Shown: positions 1-12,076 of the stretch, piece after piece
Layout: every line of letters starts with the position of its first letter
How positions within the stretch are numbered: position 1 is the stretch's first letter
Assembly (NCBI RefSeq): GCF_030463535.1
Contig: NC_132878.1
Span: 94,123,339 to 94,187,338 of the forward strand
DNA: 64,000 nucleotides
Direction: 5' to 3'
Origin: Salminus brasiliensis
Taxonomy: Eukaryota; Chordata; Actinopteri; Characiformes; Bryconidae
Translations under genes and position numbers: made by a program
The notes under the pieces: generated by a model
What the model was told of the DNA's origin: nothing
Seen by the model: only the letters and a program-made list of their open reading frames with translations
The model's database searches: none

Positions 1-45
1 GATAAGAGCGTCAACTAAATACCATAAATGTAAATAAAGCCCATA
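1..45 (-). repeat. End of a dispersed repeat (repeat A)
   Basis: The first bases (gataagagcgtc, then taaatgtaaataaa) match the inverted form of a repeat core seen again at 9.4, 33.6 and 45.7 kb, whose plus form reads gcagacgctcttatccagag. The rest of this copy lies outside the window. Confidence 0.5.
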
Positions 46-2050
46 TCATAGAAATATGATTTTTCATTGTTTATTTTTGAAAACTAAAGACTGTAAATAG
101 TCTATAAAGATACCCTTATCTAGCACTTTATTAGGAACAGTTAATGGTTAATTAAGCGATGCTAGAGTACAACCCAGTTTAGTTCAATTAAAAAAACATT
201 TTTGTAGAGACCTGAGTGTGAAGAACCTTTACACTGGTAGAGAATCGTTATTTTGACTTCTTTAAACCTTTAGAAGGTTCTTCACACATGCAACTCTTTT
301 ACAAAAATGGTTCCTTATGAAAGCAGAGGTGTCAAGTAAGTAAGTAAAAATACTACGGTACCTTATTTAAGTAGAAATGTTGGTTCTCTAAACTTTACTG
401 GAGTAATTCCTTATTTTTCAGACTTTTCACTTCTACTTCTTACATTTTTACCCAATTATCTGAACTTTCTCCTCCTTACATTTTAAAAACAGCCTCGTTC
501 CTCCTCTTTCATTTCCCTTTGTTTATTTATTTATTTATCCAGATCAATCTCTCCATCCGGAAAGTGTGAGTCTGATCGTGGTTGGATGAGAAGTATAAAC
601 AGACACCATTCTGACTCCCTATTGGTTTATAAGAGATCATCACACCTGCACACGTCCCGTCACTCTCCAGCGAGCTCACAGCAGACGTCTGTAGTCTAGT
701 ATGAAGACTGTGTCCGTGGCAGAGACTCAAGAGAGCTGCAGTGAAACGTCCCAACTGAGCCCCACATTTACATTCCCATAAAGCTTATTGATCACACGCC
801 TCTGAAGTCTGACTTTCTGCAGCATCACAAAACTTCTAGACGCTCCTTTAATAGAGCTGATATTACTGAAATGCTTCATTTTCAATGGGCAGATCTGCAG
901 CTGAAACAGGAGCCTAGTGCAGCCCAACATTTTTAACATCAACATTTTAATAGATCATTATAATATCAGATATTAATATTAATATACAACATTCTCCTCA
1001 TTATGGCTTTTAGAAAAGTGTGGTTTTGGGGAGGGGGTGGGGGATAGTGCACTATAGACCCCTGTGGCGCGGCCTAAGCTTTCCGCCTTTGATTTCCTTC
1101 CATTACTTTTACTTTTCTGCTTGAAGTCGTTCTGAAACCAGTACTTTTACACTTTTACTGGAGTAAAAAGCTTCAGTTGATTCTTCAGCTTCTATAGAAG
1201 TCTTTCAAACCCTCGTATCTCCACTCACTTCTACCTGAGGAATGAATGGGAATTCCTTATTAGGTGTATTTTTAAGAGCGTCTAATCAGCAATGAATATA
1301 ATCATGTAGTTACGGGGCCTGTAGCATTTCTTATGCTTTTCTTATGCTATTTCTTAAGAGACGGAAACACCTTGTTGGTCAACAAGGAGAATGGTCAGAC
1401 TATGGTTAGAGCTGACAGAAAGGCTACAGTAGCTCAGATAACCACTCTGTACAACTGCGGAGAGCAGAAAAGCATCTCAGAATGAACAACACAATGAGTG
1501 TAAGCATTCCATGTGGTGTTTCCATTATTTTGTCTACTCCCTGTATAGTCAGTTTAGCCACACCCATTCAATATAGCCCTGCCCATTCCCATTGAAGTTG
1601 CAAAGGGTGTTTGAATAAGGCCCGAGACAGGAAAGCCATTAGCAAGATATTCCCATTCCATACATGCCCGGCTTTACCTTTGCAAGGTGACTTAATCCAT
1701 GTAGCTCATAGAACACCTTCTGAAAAAGATCATTTAAAGGTTTAAAAGCCTAAACACAAGATGACTTTATACTACAAAATATTCATAGAAAGCATTAAAC
1801 AAAAGACTTTAAATGTTTTTGAGGTTACAAAAGTGAGTTCTACCTGGTAACGAGGCTCTCTTATTAACAGTCTCAAGCAAATGAGGACTCTGAGGATATT
1901 TTCCAAAGAAGAATGGTGCAGCCATTCACTGAAATCAGTGATAAGTAAAAAAAATCATTTAAATAATGAGCATTTTGTGCCCTATTTTAACAATCTCCAT
2001 TATAATTACTAATAATCTATGTAATTAAACTGTTGCCCCAAACCTAACTT
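46..2050. other. No gene recognised; AT-rich intergenic DNA
   Basis: No conserved protein, RNA or clear transposon is visible. The only coding-like signal is a pair of short overlapping minus-strand open frames between 527 and 945. They resemble no family I know, and no exon chain could be built around them. Confidence 0.5.
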
Positions 2051-2053
2051 TAA

Positions 2054-3312
2054 CATACAGCTGCATTCAGAACTTTACACACACTCGTCATGGACTTACA
2101 TTTGTTTGGAATGGTCAAACGCAATTCCAGAACCGCCAAGGCATAGGTCTGCAACACCAGTGTCACTGTCTACAATCAAGCGAATTTTACATCGCCATAG
2201 ACCAAGAGGTTGCCATCCAAGAACGAAACCCCTGCTCTACAACTTTGACTAGTCTACAGCTGAACCACTTGGAAGATATATAGAAAAAGATAGAAGTAAA
2301 GCTGAGGCATTCAACCCAGAGAACACTGTACCAACTGTTAAGCATGATGGTGGGAGCATCGTATTTTTGGGCTGCTGTGCTGCCAGTGGAATTGGTACAT
2401 TAAACAAAGGGTCTACCTCATAATTATTCCACATGACCTCAAACCATCAGCTAAATGGTGAAAACTTGAACACAGTTGGATGTTCAAACAGGACAAAGAA
2501 CCCAAACACACATTTGGAATAGATCAAGCAGGCTAACATAAAGCTTTTGGACTGGCCTTCCCAAAGTCCTGACCTCAAATATGTCAAGTCAAGTCAGGTG
2601 AAATGTATTTGTATAGCTTTTTACAACTGTTGTCGTCACAAAGCAGCTTTACATAATTAGTAATTAATAAAAGACAAAAAAAAAGAAATAACATAAGAAG
2701 ACATGAAGGATCAGAGACCCCCAGTGAGCCCCAACGGCGACAGTGGCAAGAAAAAACTCCCTCAGAGCCGGAGGAAGAAACCTTGGGAGGAACCAAGACT
2801 CACAAGGGGGACCCGACCCGTCCTCCTCTGATCAGAACTATTAATAAATTATTAATAAAAGTTACCAAACCATCTAAAAACTGTTGAACTGCTCTGATCA
2901 TAATCATAATATAATAATCATGGTGTAAATATGTGGATTGTGCTTAAGAGTGGGGTCCATGTCAGGAAACCAACATATTTCATTGAACCAATTCTGCCGA
3001 GATGAGAAGGTCAAATATCCAACCAGAATTCTGCCAGAAGCTTGTTGATGCCTACCAAAAGTGTTTGCTCAAAGTGCAACCTGCCAAAAAATACAGCTAT
3101 CGAAATATAAGGTGAGCTGTATGTATATTTGTGACCCTGTATGTATAATTTTGACCCCCCAAATTATTGTTCATGCTTCTATTATTCTTAAGATGTATGT
3201 TGTCACTCATTCTGCCTCTGAAAAGAACAGTTAAAAAACTGGAAGCCCGATATTGCTATAACATTTACGTCCATGATGAGTGTCTGTAAACTTTTGACCA
3301 CAACTGTATGTA
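2054..3312 (+). mobile_element. Tc1/mariner-like transposon relic with terminal inverted repeats
   Basis: The ends at 2054-2095 and 3270-3312 are imperfect inverted repeats of about 42 bp, the right one ending in acaactgtatgta. Inside, 2310-2420 reads in broken frames like the Tc1 transposase stretch around a GGGS-(I/V)-(M/V)FWGC motif. The block near 2470-2575 resembles the 'HDNDPKH' to 'SPDLN' region, and 3020-3090 the C-terminal end. Frameshifts and stops remove any intact transposase. Another repeat is nested at about 2585-2835. The family is clear from the layout; the exact subfamily is not. Confidence 0.7.
2585..2835 (-). repeat. Dispersed repeat nested in the Tc1-like relic (repeat B)
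   Basis: This segment splits the transposase relic exactly where its coding similarity stops. It contains gtatagctttttacaactg and the phrase accaagactcacaagggg. The opposite orientation of its first part recurs at about 10005-10085, so it is a dispersed element. It may be a SINE or a LINE tail; the class is not settled from sequence alone. Confidence 0.55.
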
Positions 3313-3540
3313 GACTAACTAATTTTTTGAGTGTTTCCAATGGTCCATCCATTGTGAAATGTCCACACAAAGAAAAGGACAGGTGTTTTTAAATGTGTTA
3401 AAAAAATAAACAATACCAGACCTGCAATTGAGTCTGTTTTTGATGAGAGCCGTGAAGATGTCCAGGAAGAGGGCCTGATTATGGTGGTCAGCGAAACGCC
3501 TCTGATCTTTATACTTTGCGCTGATTTGAAAAAGCATCAG

Positions 3541-4061
3541 TTAAATTATATACACCAATCGCCCACAACATTAAAACCACCTGCCTAATATTGTATAGGC
3601 CTGCCTTGTGCCATCGCCACAGCTCTGACCCATCGAGGCATGGACTCCACAAGTCCTCTGAAGGCATCTTGTAGTATTTGGCACCAAGACATTAACAGCA
3701 GGTCCTGTACGTCCTGTAAGTCATGAGGTGGCACCATGACCCATAGATGGCCATGACCCTGTCACCAGTTCACCGGTTGTCTTTTCTTGAACCACTTTTG
3801 GTAGGTGCTGACCACTACATCCTGAGAACACCCTACATGACTTGCCTGATGTTTTGGAGATGTTCTGACCCAGTCGTCTAGAACATCACAGTTTGGTTCT
3901 TATCATAGTGTCTCAGACTCCTACTATTGACCATTTTTTTTATTTCCAATACATCAACCTAATATGTAGATCCCACCCCTTGACTGGTGCCATTGTAACC
4001 AGATTATCAATGATATTCACTTTGCCTGTCAGAGGTTTTAATGTTATGGCTGATCAGTGTA
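3541..4061. mobile_element. Non-autonomous DNA transposon, copy 1 (family C)
   Basis: A roughly 0.5-kb element. The right end reads gttttaatgttatggctgat followed by cagtgtat, and the left end is its degraded inverse (acaacattaaaaccacctg). The same body recurs at 25.05-25.55 kb and 54.6-55.05 kb, with phrases such as tggactccacaagtcctctg. No coding capacity is seen, so it would need transposase from elsewhere. Confidence 0.7.
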
Positions 4062-4815
4062 TATCGTCAAACAGTATAACAGGAAACCAATAGGATCACA
4101 AAAATAAAGCATCATCGGGTACCTGAAGTTATCCAGCTCCGCTGCCTCTGTGGTCATGTGCCTCATGCTTTTCCGGTCCTCGTTTACATGGGGTGAGTTC
4201 TGCGGCTTTCGGCCTCTACACTGACCTGCCGTGACCTTTGAGGAACATCTAGCAGTTAGCGCTTGATTGAGGAACTTATAAAGAGCTCCTCAAGGGTTCC
4301 TAGCCTCCTCAAGGGTTCTAAATCAGGCCACAATGATCCAAAGAACCTTCAATGGTTGTATGCCTGGTTAAACATTGTAAATATTTGGATCTATCTAGCC
4401 CAGAAAAGGTTTACGATACTGTTACAAGTCAAAGAACCCACTTTAGGACTATATGGTGCCATTTTCTTTGAAGTGTAAGGCAGATTTTTATCAATGTCTG
4501 TACCTGTTGTTTAGAAAGAGGGGTCGAGACCAATGAAAGAAGCCTCTTGAGTTCAAGCAGCTCTCTGAAAGTCATTACACAGCATTTTAGTACAGATTTG
4601 AAGGATTTTTGATGAACAAACACTGGAACCCCTCCCAAAAACACTCACTTCTCCTTTGCTTTCAAGACTCCTTTATCATGTCTTCTGATTCCTCTGTCTG
4701 GTGGAGGCATTGTGAAAATGTCTCTCTCTCATCCCTGGAAAGAGAGTTTGATACATAGATTGCCGATTGACTTCAGGGACTAATGAGCAAAAGTAGCTAC
4801 CAAGAAAAGCAAACA
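4062..4815. other. No feature recognised
   Basis: Non-repetitive AT-rich DNA between the family C element and the 72-bp minisatellite. The small open frames here do not resemble known proteins. Confidence 0.5.
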
Positions 4816-7800
4816 GTATATATTGAGTTTTGAACACTGGTATGCTGGTCAACCAGCACCACTCCAGCACCAGACCAGTATAAACCAGCATGTGTTGTGT
4901 TTTGAACACTGGTAGGCTGGTCAACCAGCACCACACCAGCACCAGACCAGTATAAACCAGTATATGCTGACTTTTGAACACCGGTATGCTGGTCAACCAG
5001 CACCAGACCAATATAAACCAGCATATATTGAGTTTTGAACACTGGTATGCTGGTCAACCAGCTTCACACCAGCACCAGACCAGTATAAACCAGCATATGC
5101 TGACTTTTAAACACTGGTATGCTGGTCAACCCGCACCACACCAGCACCAGACCAGTATAAACCAGCATATATTGAGTTTTGAACACTGGTATGCTGGTCA
5201 ACCAACACCACACCAGTGCCAGACCAGTATAAACCAGTATATATTGAGTTTTGAACACTGGTATGTTGGTCAACCAACACCACACCAGTGCCAGACCAGT
5301 ATAAACCAGTATATATTGAGTTTTAAACACTGGTATGATGGTAAACCAGCACCACACCAGCACCAGACCAGTATAAACCAGCATATAGTGAGTTTTGAAC
5401 ACTGATATGCTGGTCAACCCGCACCACACCAGTGCCAGACCAGTATAAACCAGTATATATTGAGTTTTGAACACTGGTATGCTGGTCAACCAACACCACA
5501 CCAGCACCAGACCAGTATAAACCAGTATATATTGAGTTTTGAACACTGGTATGCTGGTCAACCAACACCACACCAGCACCAGACCAGTATAAACCAGCAT
5601 ATAGTGAGTTTTGAACACTGATATGCTGGTCAACCCGCACCACACCAGTGCCAGACCAGTATAAACCAGCATATATTGAGTTTTAAACACTGGTATGATG
5701 GTAAACCAGCACCACACCAACACCAGACCAGTATAAACCAGCATATATTGAGTTTTAAACACTGGTATGATGGTAAACCAGCACCACACCAGCACCAGAC
5801 CAGTATAAACCAGCATATAGTGAGTTTTGAACACTGGTATGCTGGTCAACCAACACCACACCAGTGCCAGACCAGTATAAACCAGTATATATTGAGTTTT
5901 AAACACTGGTATGATGGTCAACCAACACCACACCAGCACCAGACCAGTATAAACCAGTATATATTGAGTTTTGAACACTGGTATGCTGGTAAACCAACAC
6001 CACACCAGTGCCAGACCAGTATAAACCAGTATATATTGAGTTTTGAACACTGGTATGCTGGTCAACCAACACCACACCAGTGCCAGACCAGTATAAACCA
6101 GTATATATTGAGTTTTGAACACTGGTATGTTGGTCAACCAACACCACACCAGTGCCAGACCAGTATAAACCAGCATATAGTGAGTTTTGAACACTGATAT
6201 GCTGGTCAACCCGCACCACACCAGTGCCAGACCAGTATAAACCAGCATATAGTGAGTTTTGAACACTGATATGCTGGTCAACCCGCACCACACCAGTGCC
6301 AGACCAGTATAAACCAGTATATATTGAGTTTTAAACACTGGTATGATGGTAAACCAGCACCACACCAGCACCAGACCAGTATAAACCAGCATATAGTGAG
6401 TTTTGAACACTGATATGCTGGTCAACCCGCACCACACCAGTGCCAGACCAGTATAAACCAGTATATATTGAGTTTTGAACACTGGTATGCTGGTCAACCA
6501 ACACCACACCAGCACCAGACCAGTATAAACCAGTATATATTGAGTTTTGAACACTGGTATGCTGGTCAACCAACACCACACCAGCACCAGACCAGTATAA
6601 ACCAGCATATAGTGAGTTTTGAACACTGATATGCTGGTCAACCAGCACCACACCAGCACCAGACCAGTATAAACCAGCATATATTGAGTTTTAAACACTG
6701 GTATGATGGTAAACCAACACCACACCAGCACCAGACCAGTATAAACGAGTATATATTGAGTTTTGAACACTGGTATGCTGGTCAACCAACACCACACCAG
6801 TGCCAGACCAGTATAAACCAGTATATATTGAGTTTTGAACACTGGTATGCTGGTCAACCAACACCACACCAGCACCAGACCAGTATAAACCAGTATATAT
6901 TGAGTTTTGAACACTGGTATGCTGGTAAACCAGCACCACACCAGCACCAGACCAGTATAAACCAGTATATATTGAGTTTTGAACACTGGTATGCTGGTCA
7001 ACCCGCACCACACCAGCACCAGACCAGTATAAACCAGCATATAGTGAGTTTTGAACACTGCTATGCTGGTCAACCAGCACCACACCAGCACCAGACCAGT
7101 ATAAACCAGTATATATTGAGTTTTGAACACTGGTATGCTGGTCAACCAGCACCACACCAGCACCAGACCAGTATAAACCAGTATATATTGAGTTTTGAAC
7201 ACTGGTATGCTGGTCAACCAGCACCACACCAGCACCAGACCAGTATAAACCAGTATATATTGAGTTTTGAACACTGGTATGCTGGTAAACCAACACCACA
7301 CCAGCACCAGACCAGTATAAACCAGTATATATTGAGTTTTGAACACTGGTATGCTGGTCAACCAGCACCACACCAGCACCAGACCAGTATAAACCAGTAT
7401 ATTTTGAGTTTTGAACACTGGTATGCTGGTCAACCAACACCACACCAGCACCAGACCAGTATAAACCAGTATATATTGAGTTTTGAACACTGGTATGCTG
7501 GTCAACCAACACCACACCAGCACCAGACCAGTATAAACCAGTATATATTGAGTTTTGAACACTGGTATGCTGGTCAACCAACACCACACCAGTGCCAGAC
7601 CAGTATAAACCAGTATATATTGAGTTTTGAACACTGGTATGCTGGTAAACCAGCACCACACCAGTGCCAGACCAGTATAAACCAGTATATATTGAGTTTT
7701 GCACACTGGTATGCTGGTCAACCAACACCACACCAGCACCAGACCAGTATAAACCAGTATATATTGAGTTTTGAACACTGGTATGCTGGTCAACCAGCAC

Positions 7801-8192
7801 CACACCAGCACCAGACCAGTATAAACCAGTATATATTGAGTTTTGAACACTGGTATGCTGGTAAACCAACACCACACCAGTGCCAGACCAGTATAAACCA
7901 GTATATAGTGAGTTTTGAACACTGGTATGCTGGTCAACCAGCACCACACCAGCACCAGACCAGTATAAACCAGTATATATTGAGTTTTGAACACTGGTAT
8001 GCTGGTAAACCAACACCACACCAGTGCCAGACCAGTATAAACCAGTATATAGTGAGTTTTGAACACTGGTATACTGGTCAACCAGCACCACACCAGCACC
8101 AGACCAGTATAAACCAGTATATAGTGAGTTTTGAACACTGGTATACTGGTCAACCAGCACCACACCAGCACCAGACCAGTATAAACCACTGG
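4816..8192. repeat. 72-bp minisatellite, about 47 tandem units
   Basis: The unit begins ttgagttttgaacactggta and continues with closely spaced CTGGT and ACCAG words. Most units are 72 bp; one near 5000 is about 10 bp shorter. Variants are few and recur (ccagcacc or ccaacacc, cagtgcc or cagcacc, gtatata or gcatata), which indicates homogenisation. Because 72 is a multiple of 3 and the unit lacks stops in several frames, both strands carry very long open frames (1041 codons minus, 506 plus) that I treat as artefacts. The CTGGT/ACCAG vocabulary reappears weakly at 40985-41140. Confidence 0.97.
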
Positions 8193-8339
8193 TGCTCAAT
8201 TTAAAGCCCTTTATCGTCGTGTTTTACACTAAAAGGTGGTGCTAAAATTCATGAATTAAGACTTTTATAACCAACAAAAGCATCATTAGATCAGTTTTTC
8301 TCACCTATTTCTTTTAATCGATATTTTTGTTCCGTCCTT

Positions 8340-8645
8340 TTATCTCAAGGTCGCTAGATATTTATTCCGACAGCAACGACAACACACAGACGCCACCCAA
8401 TCAGCAGACTCCATAATCGAAACGCGACAAGAATCAGCCAATCAAAAGACGCGATTCTGAGAAGTGACGGCGTAGCCAGGGTAACGCCTGACGCCGTAGT
8501 ACGACTCTCCTCACCCGTTTTGAGACATGTCCCGCCCTCCGGCGTTGTGATTGGCTAGTTCTTGTCTACTCCTGCGCTCTGATTGGTTATTATTTTTGTT
8601 TACGACGGAAAACGGGTGGGGAAATTAATCCGTCGCTGTTCCCAG
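8340..8645. promoter_or_regulatory. CpG-rich segment with four CCAAT boxes; candidate bidirectional promoter
   Basis: Two forward CCAAT boxes (8397-8401 and 8438-8442) and two inverted ones (ATTGG at 8550-8554 and 8582-8586) lie within 190 bp. The segment is much richer in CG dinucleotides than its AT-rich surroundings and contains tgacggcgtag and acgccgtagtacg. NF-Y-type CCAAT clusters of this spacing are typical of TATA-less promoters. No exon or protein is recognised on either side, so a non-coding transcript, an unseen first exon or a relic are all possible. Confidence 0.45.
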
Positions 8646-9389
8646 TTTTTATGGGTTTTACTGATTTGTAAAGCTTCTAATTTTTAATTTTGATCATTTC
8701 TACACTTCTTTTACCTCTGTTTTTAGGTCCTGCTATCGATGGTTGACCTGTACAGGACATGACAATTATTATTTCTTCGGAAAACATTTCATTTTAACTA
8801 AAAAGTAAACTTTTGTGTGTGATTAAAAAAAAAATACAATTTATATACACAAACTCTTTCAAGCTTTATGCTGATTTATAAAATTGGGATATAATACTGC
8901 TTATTTCAGTCATAAATCAAATACAAACATGTACCAGTACCAGACATGTCAAGTCAGTGAGAATACAGCGGTCTAGGATTAGTACAGTACAGTGTCACCA
9001 GTCTCATTACACAAGCTACTGTATCTCACCTTTACCATATACAAACGCTCTACACTCTGCACTAACTTACTGGAACTGTGGCCTCTGCTCAGCCACACCG
9101 AACCCACCAGTGACTTCACTTTCGGTATATAAATAATAACAGATTTTTGGCCGGAGGTTTCCAGAGGAAGTACGCAGCCCTAAATTCAGCCAGTTTCTAA
9201 ATTCAGCCATGTTCAGCTTTTCCACTGCATAAGATGTTTGCACAAGGCTGTATCTAGTGCATTATGTTCATTTTAATAGTTCACTTTTAAGTATAATTAA
9301 GGTGTAAGTGCAGTAAACTTAGTACTACTTATATACTTGCAGTTTACTACTCAGATTTTTGAGTGGAAAGCCAGTACACAGCAAATTAG
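8646..9389. other. No gene; contains a dispersed-repeat fragment
   Basis: About 8935-9060 (cagacatgtcaagtcagtga onwards) matches the inverse of 10730-10870, so both are copies of one dispersed element. The rest is unremarkable AT-rich DNA. Confidence 0.4.
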
Positions 9390-9760
9390 CCAGTGTTAAC
9401 ATTTACATTTACATTTAAGGCATTTAGTAGACGCTCTTCTCCAGAGCGACTTACAATTGTGCTTCACTATTTACTCAAGAAAAACTTCAGCTAGTTTAAA
9501 TAGACTAAAAATTCAAAGATCCTCTAAGTTCAGACTCTACTAAACACAAGTCAGTAAGGAGACCACTCTACTATTCACCCAAGTACTCTCAGAAGAGGAG
9601 GGTCTTTAGTCTGGGTTTGAGGACAGTGAGTGTTGGACTCTGCTGCTTGGACACCCAGGGGAAGCTCGTTCCACTACTGCGGTGCAGGACAGTAAAAAGT
9701 CTGGACACTCGTCTTCTGTGAATCTTAAAGGATGGTGGGTCGAGCCGCGGAGGGACTGGT
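9390..9760 (+). repeat. Dispersed repeat A, long copy
   Basis: Starts with acatttacatttacattt and the core agacgctcttctccagagcg, then runs through ttggacacccaggggaagct and gtgcaggacagtaaaaagtc. The same order is seen at 28270-28600 and 33596-34080. It is probably a SINE or non-autonomous element; a short open frame across its 3' part is incidental. Confidence 0.65.
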
Positions 9761-9989
9761 TCTTTCTGGGCTTTGTGGCTTATCCCCAGAGAGATGGCTA
9801 TTTTGTTTTGCTATGGGTGGCGTATATATTTATAAATACAACTGTCAAAGTGAGCTAAACTTAGCATGCTTTATCATGGAATTGCATTCGGCTGTATCTA
9901 GTGCATTATGTTGATTTTTTAATAGTTCACTTTTTACATTACATTAATGGGTGCTTTTGCTTTGCTAAATTTCTTACATTATTTCTTTT

Positions 9990-10090
9990 TTTCTGTCTTT
10001 TACTAATTACTGATTACGTAAAGCTGCTTTGTGACGACAACAGTTGTAAAAAGCTATACAAATAAATCTGACTTGACTTGACTTGACTAA
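9990..10090 (+). repeat. Dispersed repeat B, second copy
   Basis: Contains gtaaagctgctttgtgacga and ends in repeated gacttgactt. It is the reverse complement of the left part of the nested repeat at 2585-2660. Confidence 0.6.
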
Positions 10091-10659
10091 ATTAGCTCTT
10101 TAATCTTGCTAAACTCTTACAGTTGGAGCAGGACATGAAGATGCACCATGACACATTGATGTTAGAAAAACAGAAGTACATTACAAGCAGCAGTTTTCAT
10201 TTGTTTAGGAAGGAAGCGGTCCGGCCCACTGTGTTGATTTCAGAGGCGTGCCCAGTGTAATCAAAGTTTAAAGGCTTTAGTATAGCAAAGGGTTGGTTTC
10301 TGTTTGCCAGTACGTCAAAACCAACTGCAGCAGTGTGAGGTAAGAGCTATTTAATATAATATAGTGTTATAATACTGATAATGCTGGTAATAATATCTAT
10401 ACTATAATAGCTACATGTAACTCATGCTTTACAATGTAGAGATACTTAAGCATTCAAATGGTTCTTTGAGTTGAGTCATGACTCAATATATACATATAAT
10501 CAGAGCCTTTATTAAAGAACATACTGCAATATATAAATATATACAAATGCAGATCGAGCCCAATGAGGTGCTACAGATCTTTCTGTCATTCAGTTGGTAC
10601 AAAAGTTTACTTGCATGTTCTGTGAATGTAGTTGTGGCTAAAACGGTGGCCACAGTGGT

Positions 10660-11045
10660 GTGACTACACTAGAATAGGACACCCAGCACTGAGCTCTGTG
10701 GTACTCCGTGTTCCATGTCAAGCCAATTTGCAATGTGCATGTAGGGCAGAGCATTTATATAGGGTGTTAGAGTGATAAGGTAGCTTGTGTGATGAGACTG
10801 GTGACACTGTACTACTCCTAGACTCTTGTATTCTCTGTGACTTGACATGTCTGGTACTGATAAATGCAGGATTAAGAAGTACAAGATTCAGATTTAAAAC
10901 CTTGACTCTGGCATACAAAGCCCAGCAACTCCGTACTTGATGGCAATGGTCGGACTTTTTTCTGTCCTGCACCAAAGAGTAGGTGGAACGAACTTCCCCA
11001 AATGGCAGAGTCCAACGCTCGCTGTCTTCAACTCGCTGTCTTGTA
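10660..11045 (-). mobile_element. Possible LINE fragment plus inverted repeat A piece
   Basis: On the minus strand 10669-10704 translates to GVPQSSVLGVLF, close to the GVPQGSVLGPLLF motif of non-LTR reverse transcriptases. No adjoining domain survives. The neighbouring 10890-11045 is an inverted copy of the 3' half of repeat A (compare 9630-9700). This is therefore a degraded composite, not a gene. Confidence 0.4.
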
Positions 11046-11214
11046 CCATATCACAATTCCATGAACAGAAAAAACAGAAGTAGGCCAAAATGACAACAAA
11101 TCTGTTCTGGATTTTGTTTTTACTGCTGTTTTCTGTATTATTGTGCACAGCCATTACAAATGTTTTAACATTTTTAGTTCTCATTTTATATCAGTTAGTT
11201 TCCTGTTAATAGCG

Positions 11215-11302
11215 CTCCCCCAAAAATGCACCAAAGATGTATGTTGTCATGTTGTCACTCATTCTGCTAGAGAAACATAGGCCACAACTGTATGTATTAA
11301 AA
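11215..11302. mobile_element. Tc1-like element 3' end fragment
   Basis: Shares gatgtatgttgtcatgttgt-type sequence and the terminal cacaactgtatgta with the right end of the Tc1-like relic at 3180-3312. It is a solo end with no coding sequence. Confidence 0.45.
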
Positions 11303-11440
11303 CACGAAAATAGAAAAAGAACCAAAACCTGTCAAAATCTTTTCAAAATCTTGACATTGACTTTAATTTGAAAGTTAAGACGATTTTTTTTTCTTCTGTA
11401 AAATTGCCATTATGGAGATACTGTATTTTCTCCAGCAATG

Positions 11441-11441
<1 letters not shown>

Positions 11442-11513
<72 letters not shown>
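11442..11513. repeat. (TA)n microsatellite
   Basis: About 36 uninterrupted TA units. The tyrosine/isoleucine open frames across it on both strands are artefacts. Confidence 0.95.
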
Positions 11514-11516
<3 letters not shown>

Positions 11517-12039
11517 TACAGATCCAGAATAATGAGGTGCTACAGATGGTGTGTATATATATAAACCTTGTATTGTCAAAATGGCAACTTACCTTTACAA
11601 AGAAAAAACTTGGAATTTAATGTAAAAAAAATGAAAAAGCAATGGCAAATTATATATCCTATTACATTTTTCAATATTATTATATATATTGTCACTGCTG
11701 GACAAAATACTTGTATCTCAATAATGGAAAAATGTCTTAACTTTTAATTGAAGTCAGTGTCAAGATTTTGAAAAAGACTATATAGACTATATATATATAT
11801 ATACATATATATACAATTGTTTGCATATTGTAAAGATTTTTTTTTCTGAAAAAAGAACATTTATTACGGGTTCTAATATCGTACTGAAAATAGTTATTTG
11901 AGGTAGAACACATCTATGTGACTTGTGATAGTATTGTTTTTACATATAATTTTAGCAATGCGTTTTTACACTTGGCAGATAAAGGCCTAAAGCATCAGTG
12001 ACCTTTTTTCCTCCCTTTTCTAGGCCACATACTCCAGTA

Positions 12040-12076
12040 ATGGACAGATACAAAGTGCTCAACCTTTTTCAGACTG
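12040..12076 (+). CDS. Gene 1 exon 1: start and signal-peptide part
   Basis: Follows acceptor tttctag at 12023, so the transcript's first non-coding exon lies upstream. Codes MDRYKVLNLFQT plus one base, then donor gtaagg. The equivalent exons of genes 2 and 3 start at the same place relative to the acceptor, which fixes this ATG. Confidence 0.7.

Noticed and set aside
5064..8189. 1041-codon minus-strand open frame of hydrophobic repeats
   Set aside because: It is the 72-bp minisatellite read in an open frame. Unit length divisible by 3 keeps several frames open on both strands, and no start, splice or family evidence supports a gene.
6684..8204. 506-codon plus-strand and 502-codon minus-strand open frames
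   Set aside because: Same minisatellite as above. Mutually overlapping open frames on both strands indicate a repeat artefact.
11343..11620. Tyr-Ile repeat open frames on both strands
   Set aside because: Translations of the (TA)n microsatellite.
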